Shown piece by piece: positions 1 to 10,758 of a DNA stretch of 24,645 bases. The notes beneath the pieces are model-generated. The model saw only the letters and a list, made by a program, of their open reading frames with translations. It was not told where the DNA came from and did no database searches. The DNA is from Apostichopus californicus (taxonomy: Eukaryota; Echinodermata; Holothuroidea; Aspidochirotida; Stichopodidae): positions 1,162 to 25,806 of the forward strand of contig JAIPMN010000198.1 in the NCBI GenBank assembly GCA_020650975.1. The letters run 5' to 3'. Every line of letters starts with the position of its first letter. Position 1 is the first letter of the stretch. Position numbers and translations under genes: made by a program.

Positions 1-1292
1 TACAACCCCCCCCCCCCCCACCCCCATATCAAAGATAATCACACATCAAGATGAATCATATACACCCTCTAAAATGATTTGGAAACTGACAATAATCAAA
101 CAGGACCCTGTTAGCTTGTCCGGCCTGACATGATCAAAGGTTATATATGAGAACGAACTCAAATATTTGGAAGTAAGCCATTTACACTTACAGTTGCCTG
201 CATGCATATATAGGGTGGAGCTGGACTTCTGCCGACAATTTTTCGTACACGGGGAAGAATCCCTAAAAGAATTTCTAATTACGAATGTTCGAGATCGGTT
301 TAAATTAGATGTGTAAATGTTTATCGACAATGATTAGACAGATTCAGATTGAGGAATTAATACCCTGGTTTTAAAGATCAGAGGGACGGAGAAGGCTGGA
401 AAGGCTATATATATATATATACGGCCGTTTCCCGTTTATCATCAAACTGTTCGTAAGAGGTGAACAACCTAACCTAACCAATTATTAAGGTTAATGGAGG
501 GCATGATCTACACGGTAAACGAGACATTGAAGATGATTTCTCACCTTCTTTCTACGATTGATCAAAGCAATAATAATTTCTCATAATTTCTTTCACCTGA
601 TAAACGTTAATTCGCGGGTTTTAGTGATTTTAATTAAGTTAAAAATTAACAACGTCGTCGACGAAACATTTCTCCATATGATTATTCAGTATTCATATCT
701 GCAAACACACAGACTCAAACACAACACAAACACACATAAAGAACAAAACAGAGGGAAAATTTGAACTGTTTGATAAACTTGTTCTTCATGGCTGATCTGA
801 CTAGTTTTCAAGCTAAAGAACTGTAATTGATACGAAATTTTAAATATCGAACCGTATTGAAACGGACTCGAAATAATAATGGACCAAGTTAGCATCGCGG
901 TATAAGGTGCTTCAAATATGCACAACCATGATGATAATTTTCATAATCTAAACTCTTATGTGGAGTATAAAAAATCTTTATAATATCAAGCTCAGCGTCG
1001 TCCAAAATTTGATTAATCGGCAAGACCTTGCGATTTAAGCGGAGGAATATTTCCAAGAAAAACCATCCGCAGCAAGGCCATGCAAATGAAGCATATTGTA
1101 TTGTAATCGGGTCAGTATACGATGCGTGTAATTATATTTAAACACGTGATGAAGTCACAACACAAGTTATCTGGACATGGGAAGGTGTCTGTATTTCCTC
1201 AGAAACAGCTGGTAAGAAGATAGGAACCCTCCACGATAAATTATGATAATTTCAACACACTAGATCCTAGGATACTTCTGTTTAAGAGTACC
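1..1292. other. Gene-free stretch with simple repeats
   Basis: No reading frame here resembles a known protein. The stretch opens with a 14-base C run (6-19), has a TA repeat at 405-421 and a CA-rich patch around 703-735. The remainder is AT-rich unique-looking sequence. Confidence 0.6.
405..421. repeat. TA microsatellite
   Basis: About eight uninterrupted TA dinucleotides lie in otherwise mixed sequence. It is a simple repeat with no evidence of being part of a larger element. Confidence 0.85.
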
Positions 1293-1360
1293 ATGTGGTT
1301 AGGCTATCTTGGCCCGACGGGCGGGAGAGAGAGAGGGGGGAGTTGGGAGCTCCACCCCAG

Positions 1361-1377
1361 GGGCCCGGCGTCAATTA
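1361..1377 (+). repeat. Dispersed GGGCCCGG-GTCAATT repeat, copy 1
   Basis: The core GGGCCCGGCGTCAATT recurs with one base change at 2568-2585. Both sit in G-rich surroundings and both are followed by a CCGG-type stretch running into AAAA. I infer two old copies of one dispersed, probably non-coding repeat. The full boundaries are not visible, so only the shared core is marked. Confidence 0.4.
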
Positions 1378-1732
1378 CGAAGCCCGGGAAAACACGGAGG
1401 GGCCTGGGAAAATATGTGATAAAGAATTGTGTATTCTCATTTTCATATGAACAGATAAAATGGAAAAAAATGGAAAGAGGTGACGTAATCATCCATAGGG
1501 CCCAACTGGGTTCTTGTCGCATCTGATAATACAGTATCAGTAAAGGTGATATATAGCGTAAACATATACCTGCAGCGATATTGGTGTGAACGTCTTATGT
1601 AACATAAATCTTCAAAAGGATTCCCAGTACATTGCAAGTATATACGTGTACGTGTTAGGCTACACAGTTGACATGTAAGCCTACACTTCGATTATACAAG
1701 CCATTTTGATATTATCTAGCAGCGTACCTCAC

Positions 1733-1854
1733 AGTTGTTTACGTTCATAAACACTTTTCATAAACATTTTTTTTTCTGTAAACAACTAAAACGTGGTCAA
1801 GTACAAACCCTAATGCATCGTGCTCGAGCATTTTATCTTATCAGTTTTGTTTAC
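1733..1854. promoter_or_regulatory. Cluster of forkhead-type (FOX) motifs
   Basis: Matches to the forkhead core RYMAACA or its complement occur at 1736-1742 (TGTTTAC), 1747-1753 and 1760-1766 (ATAAACA), 1778-1784 (GTAAACA) and 1848-1854 (TGTTTAC). The first and fourth lie in a perfect 10-bp inverted repeat, AGTTGTTTAC at 1733-1742 and GTAAACAACT at 1778-1787. The middle two belong to a direct repeat of TTCATAAACA. Such a grouping is typical of an enhancer, but these are short AT-rich words in AT-rich DNA. Function is inference only. Confidence 0.25.
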
Positions 1855-2520
1855 GATAAAAGATGAGGCATGGGGACGTTGCCGGATCGGGGTCAAATAT
1901 TCGTTCGGGATAATTTACTAGCAACAAACACGTCGTTATTATAGAAGTTCACACAGCTTTGTAGATCAAAACAGAGAGGATAAATATCAATTCATGTCGG
2001 AGCATTGCCAACTATCCGTTATACAATTTGTGAACGATGTGATCTTAAAGATCAAAACCCGAGTTCACGATTTATACAACAACAACAAAAAAGATAACGG
2101 GGAATCTAAATCATCCACTATAAAGAAATATGTAGTGAGTGCCTTTATAATATAGACATTTATACATATAGATAAGTACACAACAGTACGAAAAACAAAA
2201 TTATAGGGCTTGCTTGGCTAACCAGATTGAGCGCTGGTTCTCAAGCCGGGCCTACGGATGGTAACCCTATATAGAGTAGGCCTACACGCTACGCTGGTTA
2301 TTCTATATTTACGCCTTATAGAGGTTGCAATCTCTCTTTACGGGCGAATCATTGCGTCAGCCCTATACTAGAGCACTATACATCACGTGTACAATAATCT
2401 GTTGATATGCTGCCACACTCATACCAGACCTGCTGTACCCCTGTCATACCTCAGCTTGTACCCGTCCTTGTGGATGTGTACTCGTTCTTGGGGATCTTTG
2501 GATTTCTAGTATAGATAATA
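1788..2520. other. Gene-free stretch
   Basis: Apart from the last forkhead-like word at 1848-1854, I see no coding signature, long repeat or RNA gene here. It is mixed AT-rich sequence. Confidence 0.5.
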
Positions 2521-2567
2521 TAGTGCTCAGCCCTGGCGAGAGGAGGGGGTTCAGGGGACACAGCTTC

Positions 2568-2585
2568 GGGCCCGGGGTCAATTTA
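2568..2585 (+). repeat. Dispersed GGGCCCGG-GTCAATT repeat, copy 2
   Basis: This is the second copy of the core seen at 1361-1377, with G replacing C at the ninth base. It lies in a G-rich block (about 2535-2695) that also contains GGGGGGCCGGGGG near 2640 and GCCCGGCC near 2687, possibly further parts of the same decayed element. Confidence 0.4.
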
Positions 2586-2765
2586 GATATATGGACAAGG
2601 CCGGAAAAATATGGAATATATGAACAATGTAACAAAATGGGGGGCCGGGGGAGGGGAGCTGTGACATAATTGTCTCGACGGAGCCCGGCCTGGACCTCGA
2701 CGATACTGTCAGTGTTGTGTTGATTCAGTGTTCGTAATCTCGCGTAAAGCCTTGTAGCCTATTTT

Positions 2766-2836
2766 TACTCGTTACTCCTTCCACGGGAGTCCTATACTTT
2801 GTACTCGTACTCATCCGGTGGTACTCGGATTTTACA
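2766..2836. repeat. TACTCG-rich degenerate repeat
   Basis: TACTC or its variants recur several times in about 70 bases (TACTCGTTACTCC, GTACTCGTACTC, GGTACTCGG). This is the reverse complement of the GAGTAC words that fill 4284-4525, so the two blocks probably derive from the same repeat family in opposite orientation. Confidence 0.45.
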
Positions 2837-4283
2837 AGTCTGATTGAAACATGCCGACTTGCTGTTCCTTCTCATCTGTTGAAGTCCACCACTGATATCT
2901 TGTATTACATAACAGATTATTGTGGATATTTACAGAGAGAATGTCCCTTCCCTAATTGCGGCGAGTCAGCTACATATAGTAACATAGGTAATACGCAAGA
3001 GTGGGGAATCATTCGTTTGGGACCCTTAAACTTCTAACCTGAGAATCAAGGTCCTAAGCAACGTCCCGTTGATCCCCGATCCCCCCCCCCCACTTCCATC
3101 CTCTATCTTTCCCCGAATACTCTTATAGTTTTAACATAATAATAATAAAGGCATGATTCGAGAGTGTGAAATAGTTGCAAAAAATATTAAATATTATAAA
3201 TTTATATAGGTTACCAGGCATAAACTTAATGTAAATGGGAGTTATATTTAGACTAGAACACCTATTTATATAAATTATTTGATACTTTCTACTTGTCAAA
3301 TCACTTGGGACTCTCAAGTAACCTCAATTCCTTGACGGCCAAGCGGGAGGGCATCTGTACACCTGTCCCAAGTTTGTCAGTGCTGAAGAGATTAGTAAGG
3401 AAGCTTATACGTCACATAAGGGTCAGTTTACGTTAGAGTAGACACTTTAAGTAAGAGTAGCGGGTACCACTTACATGGTAATATTCCTCTCTATGCGAAT
3501 AAAGCGTAATAAAAAACAAGTGGATTTCACAACTATACGTATATAAACACTACAACAGCCACCCTCTTCATTTAAATGCGCAACTGTTGCTAAAGCTATG
3601 ATAACGAGATTATAAATGTCACCGATGTCCAGGGCACAAATGGATATAGTCCACAATTCTAGTGAGGAATTAAAGTCCATGAAATGGCTTCTCAAGTTGC
3701 CCGTACTGACATTATAAAAGACGTTCTTCCCGGATCAAACATACAAAGTATAGGCTATCTATTTATCTAGTATATACAGACAATTGATTGTAGGTTAAGA
3801 TTTATACTATATACCCTTGTTTACATTAATGATTTTGGTGCTTTGCAATAGTCTAAACCTCTATTAGATGTAGAAGAATTACGAAATGTGCAAATTTTGT
3901 AACCTTTCCTTCCGACGTCAAAACTTAAAATTAACCCGAATAACTGATAAACGAGTCTGGAATATTGATCTACGCTGTGGTGTATGGTTATGTTATAATG
4001 TGCAATTGAACACTGCCTGTTACATATTTGTTATTAATTTGTTTTTGTCTGTCGGTAACACACTGATATCACTATTTCTGATAATATATTCATCACATGC
4101 ATACAAGTAAATCGAAAATATTCAAACTCATCATTTTCATAAGTTTCTTGTTTATTTTGTTTTAACGAAACTTTACAAACTACCGAGTCTTGTCGGGTGC
4201 ATATAAACGTATGTGCCCATCATTCGTTCTATAGATATCTATATATATCAGACTTACTGTGTGAGTTATAAAAAAGAAAACCA
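2837..4283. other. Gene-free AT-rich stretch
   Basis: There is an 11-base C run at 3081-3091, a very AT-rich patch at about 3135-3250 and a perfect 14-bp palindrome, TATAGATATCTATA, near 4230-4243. Short open frames exist, but their translations have no recognisable domain and biased, low-complexity composition. Confidence 0.5.
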
Positions 4284-4525
4284 CGAGTGCATGCTAATAG
4301 CCTGGCGTGCGAGTACAGAAACCCAGTACCAGTCCGAGTACAGAATCCCAGGACGAGTACCGTATGCATGAGTATACTATTTGACTGGTCCCGAATGCAT
4401 GTATGGTTACGTGTACATGAAGTCTGGTTTCTCCGAGTACGACGAACATCGAGTCCCGAGTATACGAGTGCAGAGTAAATATAACTCGTATAAGGACTCG
4501 AGCACGAGTGAGGACTCGAGTACTG
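4284..4525. repeat. GAGTAC-rich satellite-like block
   Basis: About 240 bases are dense in CGAGTAC, CGAGTGC, CGAGTCC and GACTCGAG variants, at irregular spacing. The block gives parallel short open frames on both strands, which is expected for a degenerate short-word repeat and does not indicate coding. It looks like a decayed hexanucleotide-type satellite. Confidence 0.55.
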
Positions 4526-5107
4526 CAAATCTGATTTTTACTATAGTATACGCAATCTATGCACTAATTTAATGTAACTACCTACCCTCATACAAAAATG
4601 TATAGCCCCACGCTTTTGACCAGTTTTGATAATCATATATTATATGGTAACCTTTGGTATATTTCAGAAAGGCACTTTCAGAGAGGTGTCACTTTTCCAA
4701 GGCGAATGAGAAGTTCGGTTAAATATCTCGCTGGCCATAAAAAATAATTCTTCTTCTCCTTTCTGTTTGTTTTTGGCAACAAGTCGAATTTCAGAAAAAA
4801 AGGAAAATAATAAATACAGACCGGTCATGCAACCGAAGCCGGGGAGGTCCCTGAAACACCTCCCTGGAATAAACCGATTGTTCAAGTTCAATTAAAGTCC
4901 TTAACCTCAAAAAATAGGTTCTAAAATACGAAACAAATATACGCTTTAGCCAAACCAGTATAGTGGAATGATCGATCCCGCTTGTCCATCGGGAGAAACT
5001 GGCATAGGGTGTAGATAAAAATGGTTGAGAACTTTGAGGAGAGAGAAGCCTGCGCTGAGGGTCACGTGGAGGTTAATTAAGCACGAGCGACACGTGTTCG
5101 CATATCT

Positions 5108-5137
5108 AGGCGGTTCTGACTTAGGCGGTTCTGACTT
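5108..5137 (+). repeat. Exact 15-bp tandem duplication
   Basis: AGGCGGTTCTGACTT occurs twice head to tail with no mismatch, which points to a recent slippage event. Confidence 0.8.
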
Positions 5138-5859
5138 TGGCGCAAAGACTTCCTTGTCCAAATGGCGTAGTGTTTCACCTTAGCGAGTGGTGTGTTTGCA
5201 AAGATGGTAAACTCAAGTGGCGTTCCTTGTGCGAAGTACCGCAAAAACTATATATACGTTGTTATACACACTTGAACTAATTATAATTTGTAGGGACAAT
5301 ATAGAGTAGAAAATGCGGTTACTAAAAAAGCGTGGCCAAAATTATATCGGTTTTATGTTGAAACTGCAATGGGCCTATATTTAAAATAAAAAATGCACCT
5401 GCCACTGGAATATTGTCGGGATGAAATCTATGCCTCTAACAGGATGTAGGCTTTATATATGCAAGATACAAATAAAAGACACGCATTTAATATTCATGCA
5501 AGCGCCTTCCTGATAATCGTACGCCTAACTGTGTAAAACCAGAAGGCTAAATGGCTCAGTGATTCATTGCCACATTTCACGTGAGAATACCTTAGTTACA
5601 AAGCAGACAATATCTCAACAATTGACCATTGCGGAATTAACATGATCGGCAAGGGTTACTGCACTCACTGTGTGGACATGCTTACAAGGTTTTCACACTA
5701 TGAGGCTGTTAATGACCTTTGACCTCTACAACATTCGATAGCGCTCTTGCACTTATTACATATGGATCCACATATCACATACGAAGTTCATCAAAATGAT
5801 TACTTGCGGAGTTTTTAATGTCTTCAAAATTTTCAAATGTGTCGGGTTCGGGTTTCGTG

Positions 5860-5925
5860 GATGGGGCGGAGGGCGTGTGGGAGGGGTCCAGGAGAGAGGA
5901 GGGGGAGAGGGGAGCGGGGAGATCA
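5860..5925 (+). repeat. G-rich purine tract
   Basis: This is a run of GGGGCGGAGGG, GGGAGGGG and GAGGGGGAGAGGGG motifs with four or more G-triplets, so it could fold into a G-quadruplex on the plus strand. No gene context is visible. Confidence 0.45.
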
Positions 5926-7158
5926 GTCATGATTCGGTTACACCATACGGCTCGGATAACATGCAATTTATCGCTGAGTGCAATAAAAACTGTTGAGTGG
6001 ATGGTTTGTGAGTATGGCTATTCAAATTCAGTTTATCACTTGTATACCTTTTGGATTGAACTATAAGATTAAGTACGACCGGAAGTTTTCAATTTTCATC
6101 CCATGAGAGGCATTAACGTGGTCATGCCTCGACGGGGGGTTGTTATAAGAGAGAGAAATTTATGTCTTTCCGATCAGTGGTTTGCGAGGTTATTAATATA
6201 TATTATTAAAATGAACTATAAGATAGATGGACGAGGCAGGGATAAAGTAAGAAGGTGACTAGCTGAAAGGTCCCTCTGCACCCGTCGATCAAGTTGATCA
6301 CATTCCAGCTGTCCCTAACGGCGTCCCATGTAACCGATAAACTAACTAGCACAGCACAATGTCCATTATACGACAATCTTACATAACGTAAGTTTCGTAA
6401 GTTACGAAAGTTCTCTCCTTTCCCCATCTTTCATTTTGTCTTTTTTTCAGCAACGAGAACAAAATTTCTATTTTTGGGATCTAGTGTCAGAAAGGTTAAG
6501 TCGGTAAAAAACCCCAGCAGGAACATGCAGTTGTTGACATATCATGAAACCCCTCGACACCAATAGGACAGTATTTAATCTTCCTCGAAAATATAGGAAT
6601 GTCAAAAGTATAGAGAGGTGTTGACAAAGTAAAATTGATGTATAATTGACAACTGCGATTGAACAAAAAGGTCCGTAGTGGTGTAATAGTTTATATATGT
6701 AATTGGTTCTGTATATATGATCGGTCGATTGGGTGGAGGGAGTTGGGCGTGGACGTATATATAGAGATGGTTGTTGGAACTTGTTGCTGTACGCGGATCT
6801 GTTTGAATTCGAAGTGGTTTTTAGACCGTGACGGTCATGGTTCCGTCGGTCAGGTCAATAAAAAAAACCTCTACCTTAAGCTCCTCCTCCTCCTCGGAAT
6901 TACAACTAATCTTGAGTACGCGCATTGCAGGAGTAGTGATTACTAATTAACATGCTTAGCTAACAGATGCAGTCGCTTCCTCGACTTTAAGTGGCCAAAA
7001 GTGTTCCATTATCCATGTCAGTATTAAAGCATAAGAATCACATTTGGAAGCGGTTTTCGTATCGTAACTGGAAAAGAAAATCCTTTCGCAACATCCTCGA
7101 ATAAGGTGCAAACCAGAAACAAACAAATACACAAAAGAGAAGAGTGACGTAAACTTAC

Positions 7159-7513
7159 CGATATCAAGCACCTTCAAATTCTTGCTTATCATCTCGTAGA
7201 CAAAGTCTACCTCGTCTTGCTTCGTAACATCTAGTTTGATCACCTGCAGGCGCTTTGAACATTTCTGTTGTAAGACCTTTGACCCTTCACCCTCCGGAAA
7301 GAGACAGCCAGCGTATACGTAAAAGCCGAGCTTATCTAACCGAATGGCGATCCCGTGACCGAATCCCGAATCGCAACCAGTTACCAAGACCGCCTTACCC
7401 TCCGCGCTGAGTCGACGGCGTGGCCTTATATACCAGCGCATGGTAGCCCAGTAGATTAGGAGTAACACCATCCCGTACATTAATAATGTGAACAACATCT
7501 CGACGAGCGTCAT
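7159..7513 (-). CDS. First coding exon of a short-chain dehydrogenase/reductase (BDH1 / retinol dehydrogenase-like)
   Basis: The exon encodes about 118 residues of an NAD(P)-dependent short-chain dehydrogenase. Residues 6-25 form a hydrophobic membrane anchor, followed by the basic stretch YIRPRRR. GKAVLVTGCDSGFG (39-52) contains the classical cofactor-binding TGxxxGxG (45-52), and KLDVT (93-97) is the usual adenine-contacting strand. The block from GKAV through AGCL resembles D-beta-hydroxybutyrate dehydrogenase 1 and the retinol/17-beta-hydroxysteroid dehydrogenases of family SDR9C, so an endomembrane or mitochondrial oxidoreductase of small hydroxy-compounds is likely. The substrate cannot be assigned. 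An in-frame TGA at 7532-7534 with no AG acceptor in between supports the ATG at 7511-7513; Met6 is an alternative. After VLDI and one G of the next codon comes GTAAGT, a strong donor giving a phase-1 intron where this family normally continues G-LWGLVNNAG. The catalytic YxxxK half lies in exons not seen here. Confidence 0.88.
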
Positions 7514-7606
7514 TGGTAGAACCAGAATGAATCAAAAGTTTTTGGATGATAATTATTCAGAGGTAGCAACAAAAAAGGAGTGTCGTAATGTACCGGTCCA
7601 ACAAAG

Positions 7607-7616
7607 TGTATATACC
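7607..7616 (-). promoter_or_regulatory. Possible TATA element upstream of the dehydrogenase exon
   Basis: On the minus strand the sequence reads GGTATATACA about 95-105 bases upstream of the dehydrogenase start codon. The spacing would put transcription start about 65-75 bases before the ATG. TA-rich words are common in this window, so this is a weak call. Confidence 0.2.
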
Positions 7617-7710
7617 GTAGGAGAGTGAGCTGTAAATAATAACAAACAAACAAAGCATAGTGTCAGTTTCAGACCGATAGATGGAAATATGTTAACAGCG
7701 TGATATGTCG

Positions 7711-7780
7711 AGGCGAGGGAACGAGGGGATAGGGGAAGGGATAGGGCGAAAGGGGCAGGGGATGGGGATGGGGGTAGGGA
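7711..7780 (+). promoter_or_regulatory. G-quadruplex-prone tract upstream of the dehydrogenase exon
   Basis: Nine runs of three to five G are separated by one to six bases (GGGGATAGGGG, GGGGATGGGGATGGGGG and so on). The tract lies about 200-270 bases upstream of the dehydrogenase ATG, on the strand that would be template. It meets the usual G3+N1-7 quadruplex pattern several times over. A role in the promoter is inference. Confidence 0.4.
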
Positions 7781-7976
7781 GATTAAATTTACGTTTTAGA
7801 GATTGAAAACTTTCATTTTTACATCCTGTATAGCCTCCGCGTACAACTGTACTTTCTCAAGGGAAGCAAATGAGAGGATTTGTTCCAAAATAAAGCAGAT
7901 AAATGTGTCGTGAATGAATAGCCCGACTTGACATCAGACTAGCATCCATACCGTACATGATTTAAGTAAGGTCGGT

Positions 7977-8031
7977 CGGTATACCGATAATACCGATATG
8001 ATCAGTATTTCGTTTACGGTATACCGATATA
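7977..8031. repeat. Repeated CGGTATACCGATA palindromic motif
   Basis: CGGTATACCGATA is present at 7977-7989 and again exactly at 8017-8029. A shorter ATACCGATA lies between them. GGTATACC is itself a perfect palindrome. Closely spaced copies of this kind are common in sub-terminal regions of DNA transposons, but no element ends are visible. Confidence 0.45.
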
Positions 8032-9129
8032 TAATTTTGATGATACCTACTATTACCCTGCATATAAAATGACTTTCAAATAACCACTCCAATCTTCATG
8101 AACTAGGTGGCATCATCAGTTATAACCTCGCAACACATATACATGCATGCTATTCATTTTTAACACTGAGGGTATATAGGTGTTGTTTTGTCCATCTCTC
8201 CCTCCTATTTACTATTTGTCTTTGCGCATGTGCAGCAAAAATCATGCCATGTGTCCATTATGCATATATTAACGACTGACCAAAAAACACAAATTGACAC
8301 GATTTCTATACATAACAGTCTTGGATAAGACTGAAAAGTCAGAGAAACTATACTTGTCTGTTTCTGTAGCAAAAAAAAAAGCTTTCATATAGGATAAAAT
8401 ATCGTTGAGAATATCCAGACCTCCCTCCGTAATATATATGATAGGATAATTTTTTCGTCTCTCTTTTTTTATGGTCCGACTCTATTTTGCCTTAAATCAA
8501 TCCTACCCTGATAGTGCTTCTTAATCACGCACACAGGTATTTTATACATAACAGTAAAACCTGACAAGCATGTCGATAAAAATAAATAATAATAATAAAA
8601 TTTAAAAAATATTGAAAGAAGAAGACACACCACATACAGACATGCATGCTAAAAGAGGAGAGTGTCAATGTAACCACGAATTAGACGTTAAAAATGATCC
8701 AGAGGTATTTACAGTTTTAACCACAATATATATATATATGTATATATACCTATATATAGCTGGTATAGTTAAAGCGGTGGTGACGTCAAAAAGTGGGTTT
8801 ATACTGCAGACCAACAAATGTTAACGCTTACACGGCTAAAGTAAGTAAATTCACAAACTTTCGCTGATTCGAACCATTTTTGTATACTTCTCTCAAGGAA
8901 ATTTTGAGTTATATATTATTAATATGATTATTATCATTTTGTTAAATGCGATCATTTCGAATATAAAGTTATCACATGCAACTTTGCAGATTTCATCAAC
9001 AATAGTCGTTAAGTCTGAAGAAGATTATCCCTCAAAAATAGTACTATATCAGTTGTTTAAGTTTATAATCTTTACCAACATGCAGACACATTTTTCTTGT
9101 TGTTAAATATATTAGCGGGGGACGTTAAG
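8032..9129. other. Gene-free AT-rich stretch
   Basis: This contains an AATAAT-rich run at about 8579-8610 and a TA microsatellite at 8725-8759. I see no coding or RNA-gene signature. Confidence 0.5.
8725..8759. repeat. Imperfect TA microsatellite
   Basis: This is a run of TATATA interrupted by single G and C bases. Confidence 0.75.
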
Positions 9130-9420
9130 CCCCCCCCCCCTCCCATCCCGTCTCCGTACACATAGTGTTACCAAGAGTGCAACCGCCACATTTGTACTGG
9201 GGGATCATGTGTTTTTTCGTTCGGGGGGGGGGGGTCTTATAGGGAATGGGAGGCAACAAATCCCTTTTCACAGTTACAGACACATCCCCTCCTTTTTAAA
9301 ATCCTCCATTCGCCTCTGGTCATTTCAAAGAGGTTATGTCCCGACCTAAATAAGTCGGGTGAAGTTAAGAACCCCCCCCCCTCGGCACCCACCCCCTCCC
9401 CCCCCCCCACACACACTTTT
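9130..9420. repeat. Cluster of C and G homopolymers
   Basis: C11 at 9130-9140, G12 at 9223-9234, C10 at 9372-9381 and another long C run near 9400 lie within 290 bases of otherwise AT-rich DNA. The open frames across them encode proline- or glycine-rich low-complexity translations and are not genes. Confidence 0.6.
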
Positions 9421-9471
9421 GAAGTCGTGTGCACCGCTACTAACAATTACACACTACTGCCACAGGCGTAT

Positions 9472-9504
9472 TACCAGGGAGTTGTTATGGAGCTCTCCCT
9501 GGTA
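9472..9504. repeat. Short inverted repeat
   Basis: TACCAGGGAG and CTCCCTGGTA form a perfect 10-bp stem around a 13-base loop. About 40 bases further on, GATCTGGGCTAATAATAA resembles the end of a retroposon with a TAA tail, so the locus may be a fragment of a SINE or LINE 3' end. The evidence is weak. Confidence 0.4.
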
Positions 9505-10415
9505 CTATCTCGTCGGCCCACAACCGATGCAGGGGATCTGGGCTAATAATAATTGAGTTAGTTTAATCGAGGTCCTTGCATTCATTACTGAGTAAGGGCA
9601 CAGGGTGAACGAGGCTTAGGCTAGTTACAATACTTGTTCTTGAATTATTAAACAAAAATATGAAGCCAAAATCTAAACATTATTCATATACAACAGGACT
9701 TTTTTGTTTGTTTGCAGTGAGCAGAGCCCTGTGTACAAAGATTATATTTTGAACTTTTGTTTGCCCACGAACGAAATCATTGCATACACGTGGTTATGTT
9801 GTACAATTCGCGCAGGAGTTGAAAACCTTCCTGTTACAATATAGAACGTTTGTCACTTTTTAATTAGTTCATGCGATCCGAGAGACGCGCTCGATTTTTT
9901 TTGGGGGGGGGTGGGAGGGGGGGGGGGGGTATTTGTCTAAAAATCATACTTAACATATATGGATAATTCCAGGAAAATACTCAGCAACTTTGGGATTTAA
10001 TGAAAAATTTTCAGCGTCAAACAGTGAAAATACAAAGGCTTTTGGTAAAAACAATAGGTCCAGCTACACGTGTTTTTAGTAATTTATTTATTTGTCTTTT
10101 GCCCTAAGAGCTATTCAGTCAACTATCATACTCTAGCTTAAGTTTAATTAATTTATAAAGCTTTTACAAAAGTTATGATGTTCCAACAATATCTTTAGTT
10201 TACCTCACCTTGATGTTGTGCCACCGCATAAAACCTCAATATTAAATTAAAACAACCTTATAAACAATAATTTCCAGTGTGATGGAAGCATGTATTGATT
10301 GACTCAGTGAGAGGGGGTTGGGGGGGGGGGTGATGATGGTCTTTTTTAGCTGAGGTCTGCCTCATTCCCCCCGGAATAAGGTTCTTAAACTCCTTTACTA
10401 ACATCATCCTGTATA
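9505..10415. other. Gene-free stretch
   Basis: G runs occur at 9903-9911, 9917-9929 and 10320-10330. I see no coding signature. Confidence 0.5.
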
Positions 10416-10502
10416 CCCCTTCCCCCACCCAAATAGTGACAACAACCCCCTCCCCACTTCAATTAGTAACAACAACCCCCTCCCCACCACAAACAGTAAT
10501 TA
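10416..10502 (+). repeat. 30-bp tandem repeat, about 2.9 copies
   Basis: Units at 10416-10445, 10446-10475 and 10476-10502 share the C-rich start CCCCTCCCCAC and the second half AATAGTAACAACAA with a few substitutions. It is a small minisatellite. Confidence 0.75.
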
Positions 10503-10732
10503 ACATTTTCTCTCAAATAATATGCCCAAATTGGCACAGATTCCCGAAAATTAGTAACTTGAGGGACATGTCCATTTGTGTACAACTGCTCTGACATGAA
10601 AAAGGTAATCAGTATATAGCTCCAAAATATGCTAGAAAAATCAAATAATTGGTCACTCGTGTTCAAACTTCAACAAGTATTTTACTGCCACTCTCAGGAA
10701 AATGTGGTCCTCTATTAGACACTATTATTGTG

Positions 10733-10742
10733 NNNNNNNNNN
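10733..10742. other. Assembly gap (10 N)
   Basis: Ten N bases are followed directly by a 16-base C run (10743-10758). Ten is probably a nominal gap size. The missing sequence may be a longer homopolymer or repeat. Confidence 0.97.
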
Positions 10743-10758
10743 CCCCCCCCCCCCCCCC

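Larger units (their letters stand above)
4526..6955. other. Gene-free stretch, possible intron of the dehydrogenase gene
   Basis: No exon-like sequence for the rest of the dehydrogenase (the NNAG or YxxxK motifs) could be found on the minus strand. If that gene is intact, this stretch is probably intron. It holds a 15-bp exact tandem duplication at 5108-5137, a purine-rich G tract at 5860-5925 and a short CTC repeat near 6883-6896. Confidence 0.45.

Noticed and set aside
6956..7158. Continuation of the dehydrogenase reading frame beyond residue 118
   Set aside because: The frame stays open for about 67 codons, but the SDR likeness stops at the GTAAGT donor and the residues after it do not match the family. 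It is intron read-through.
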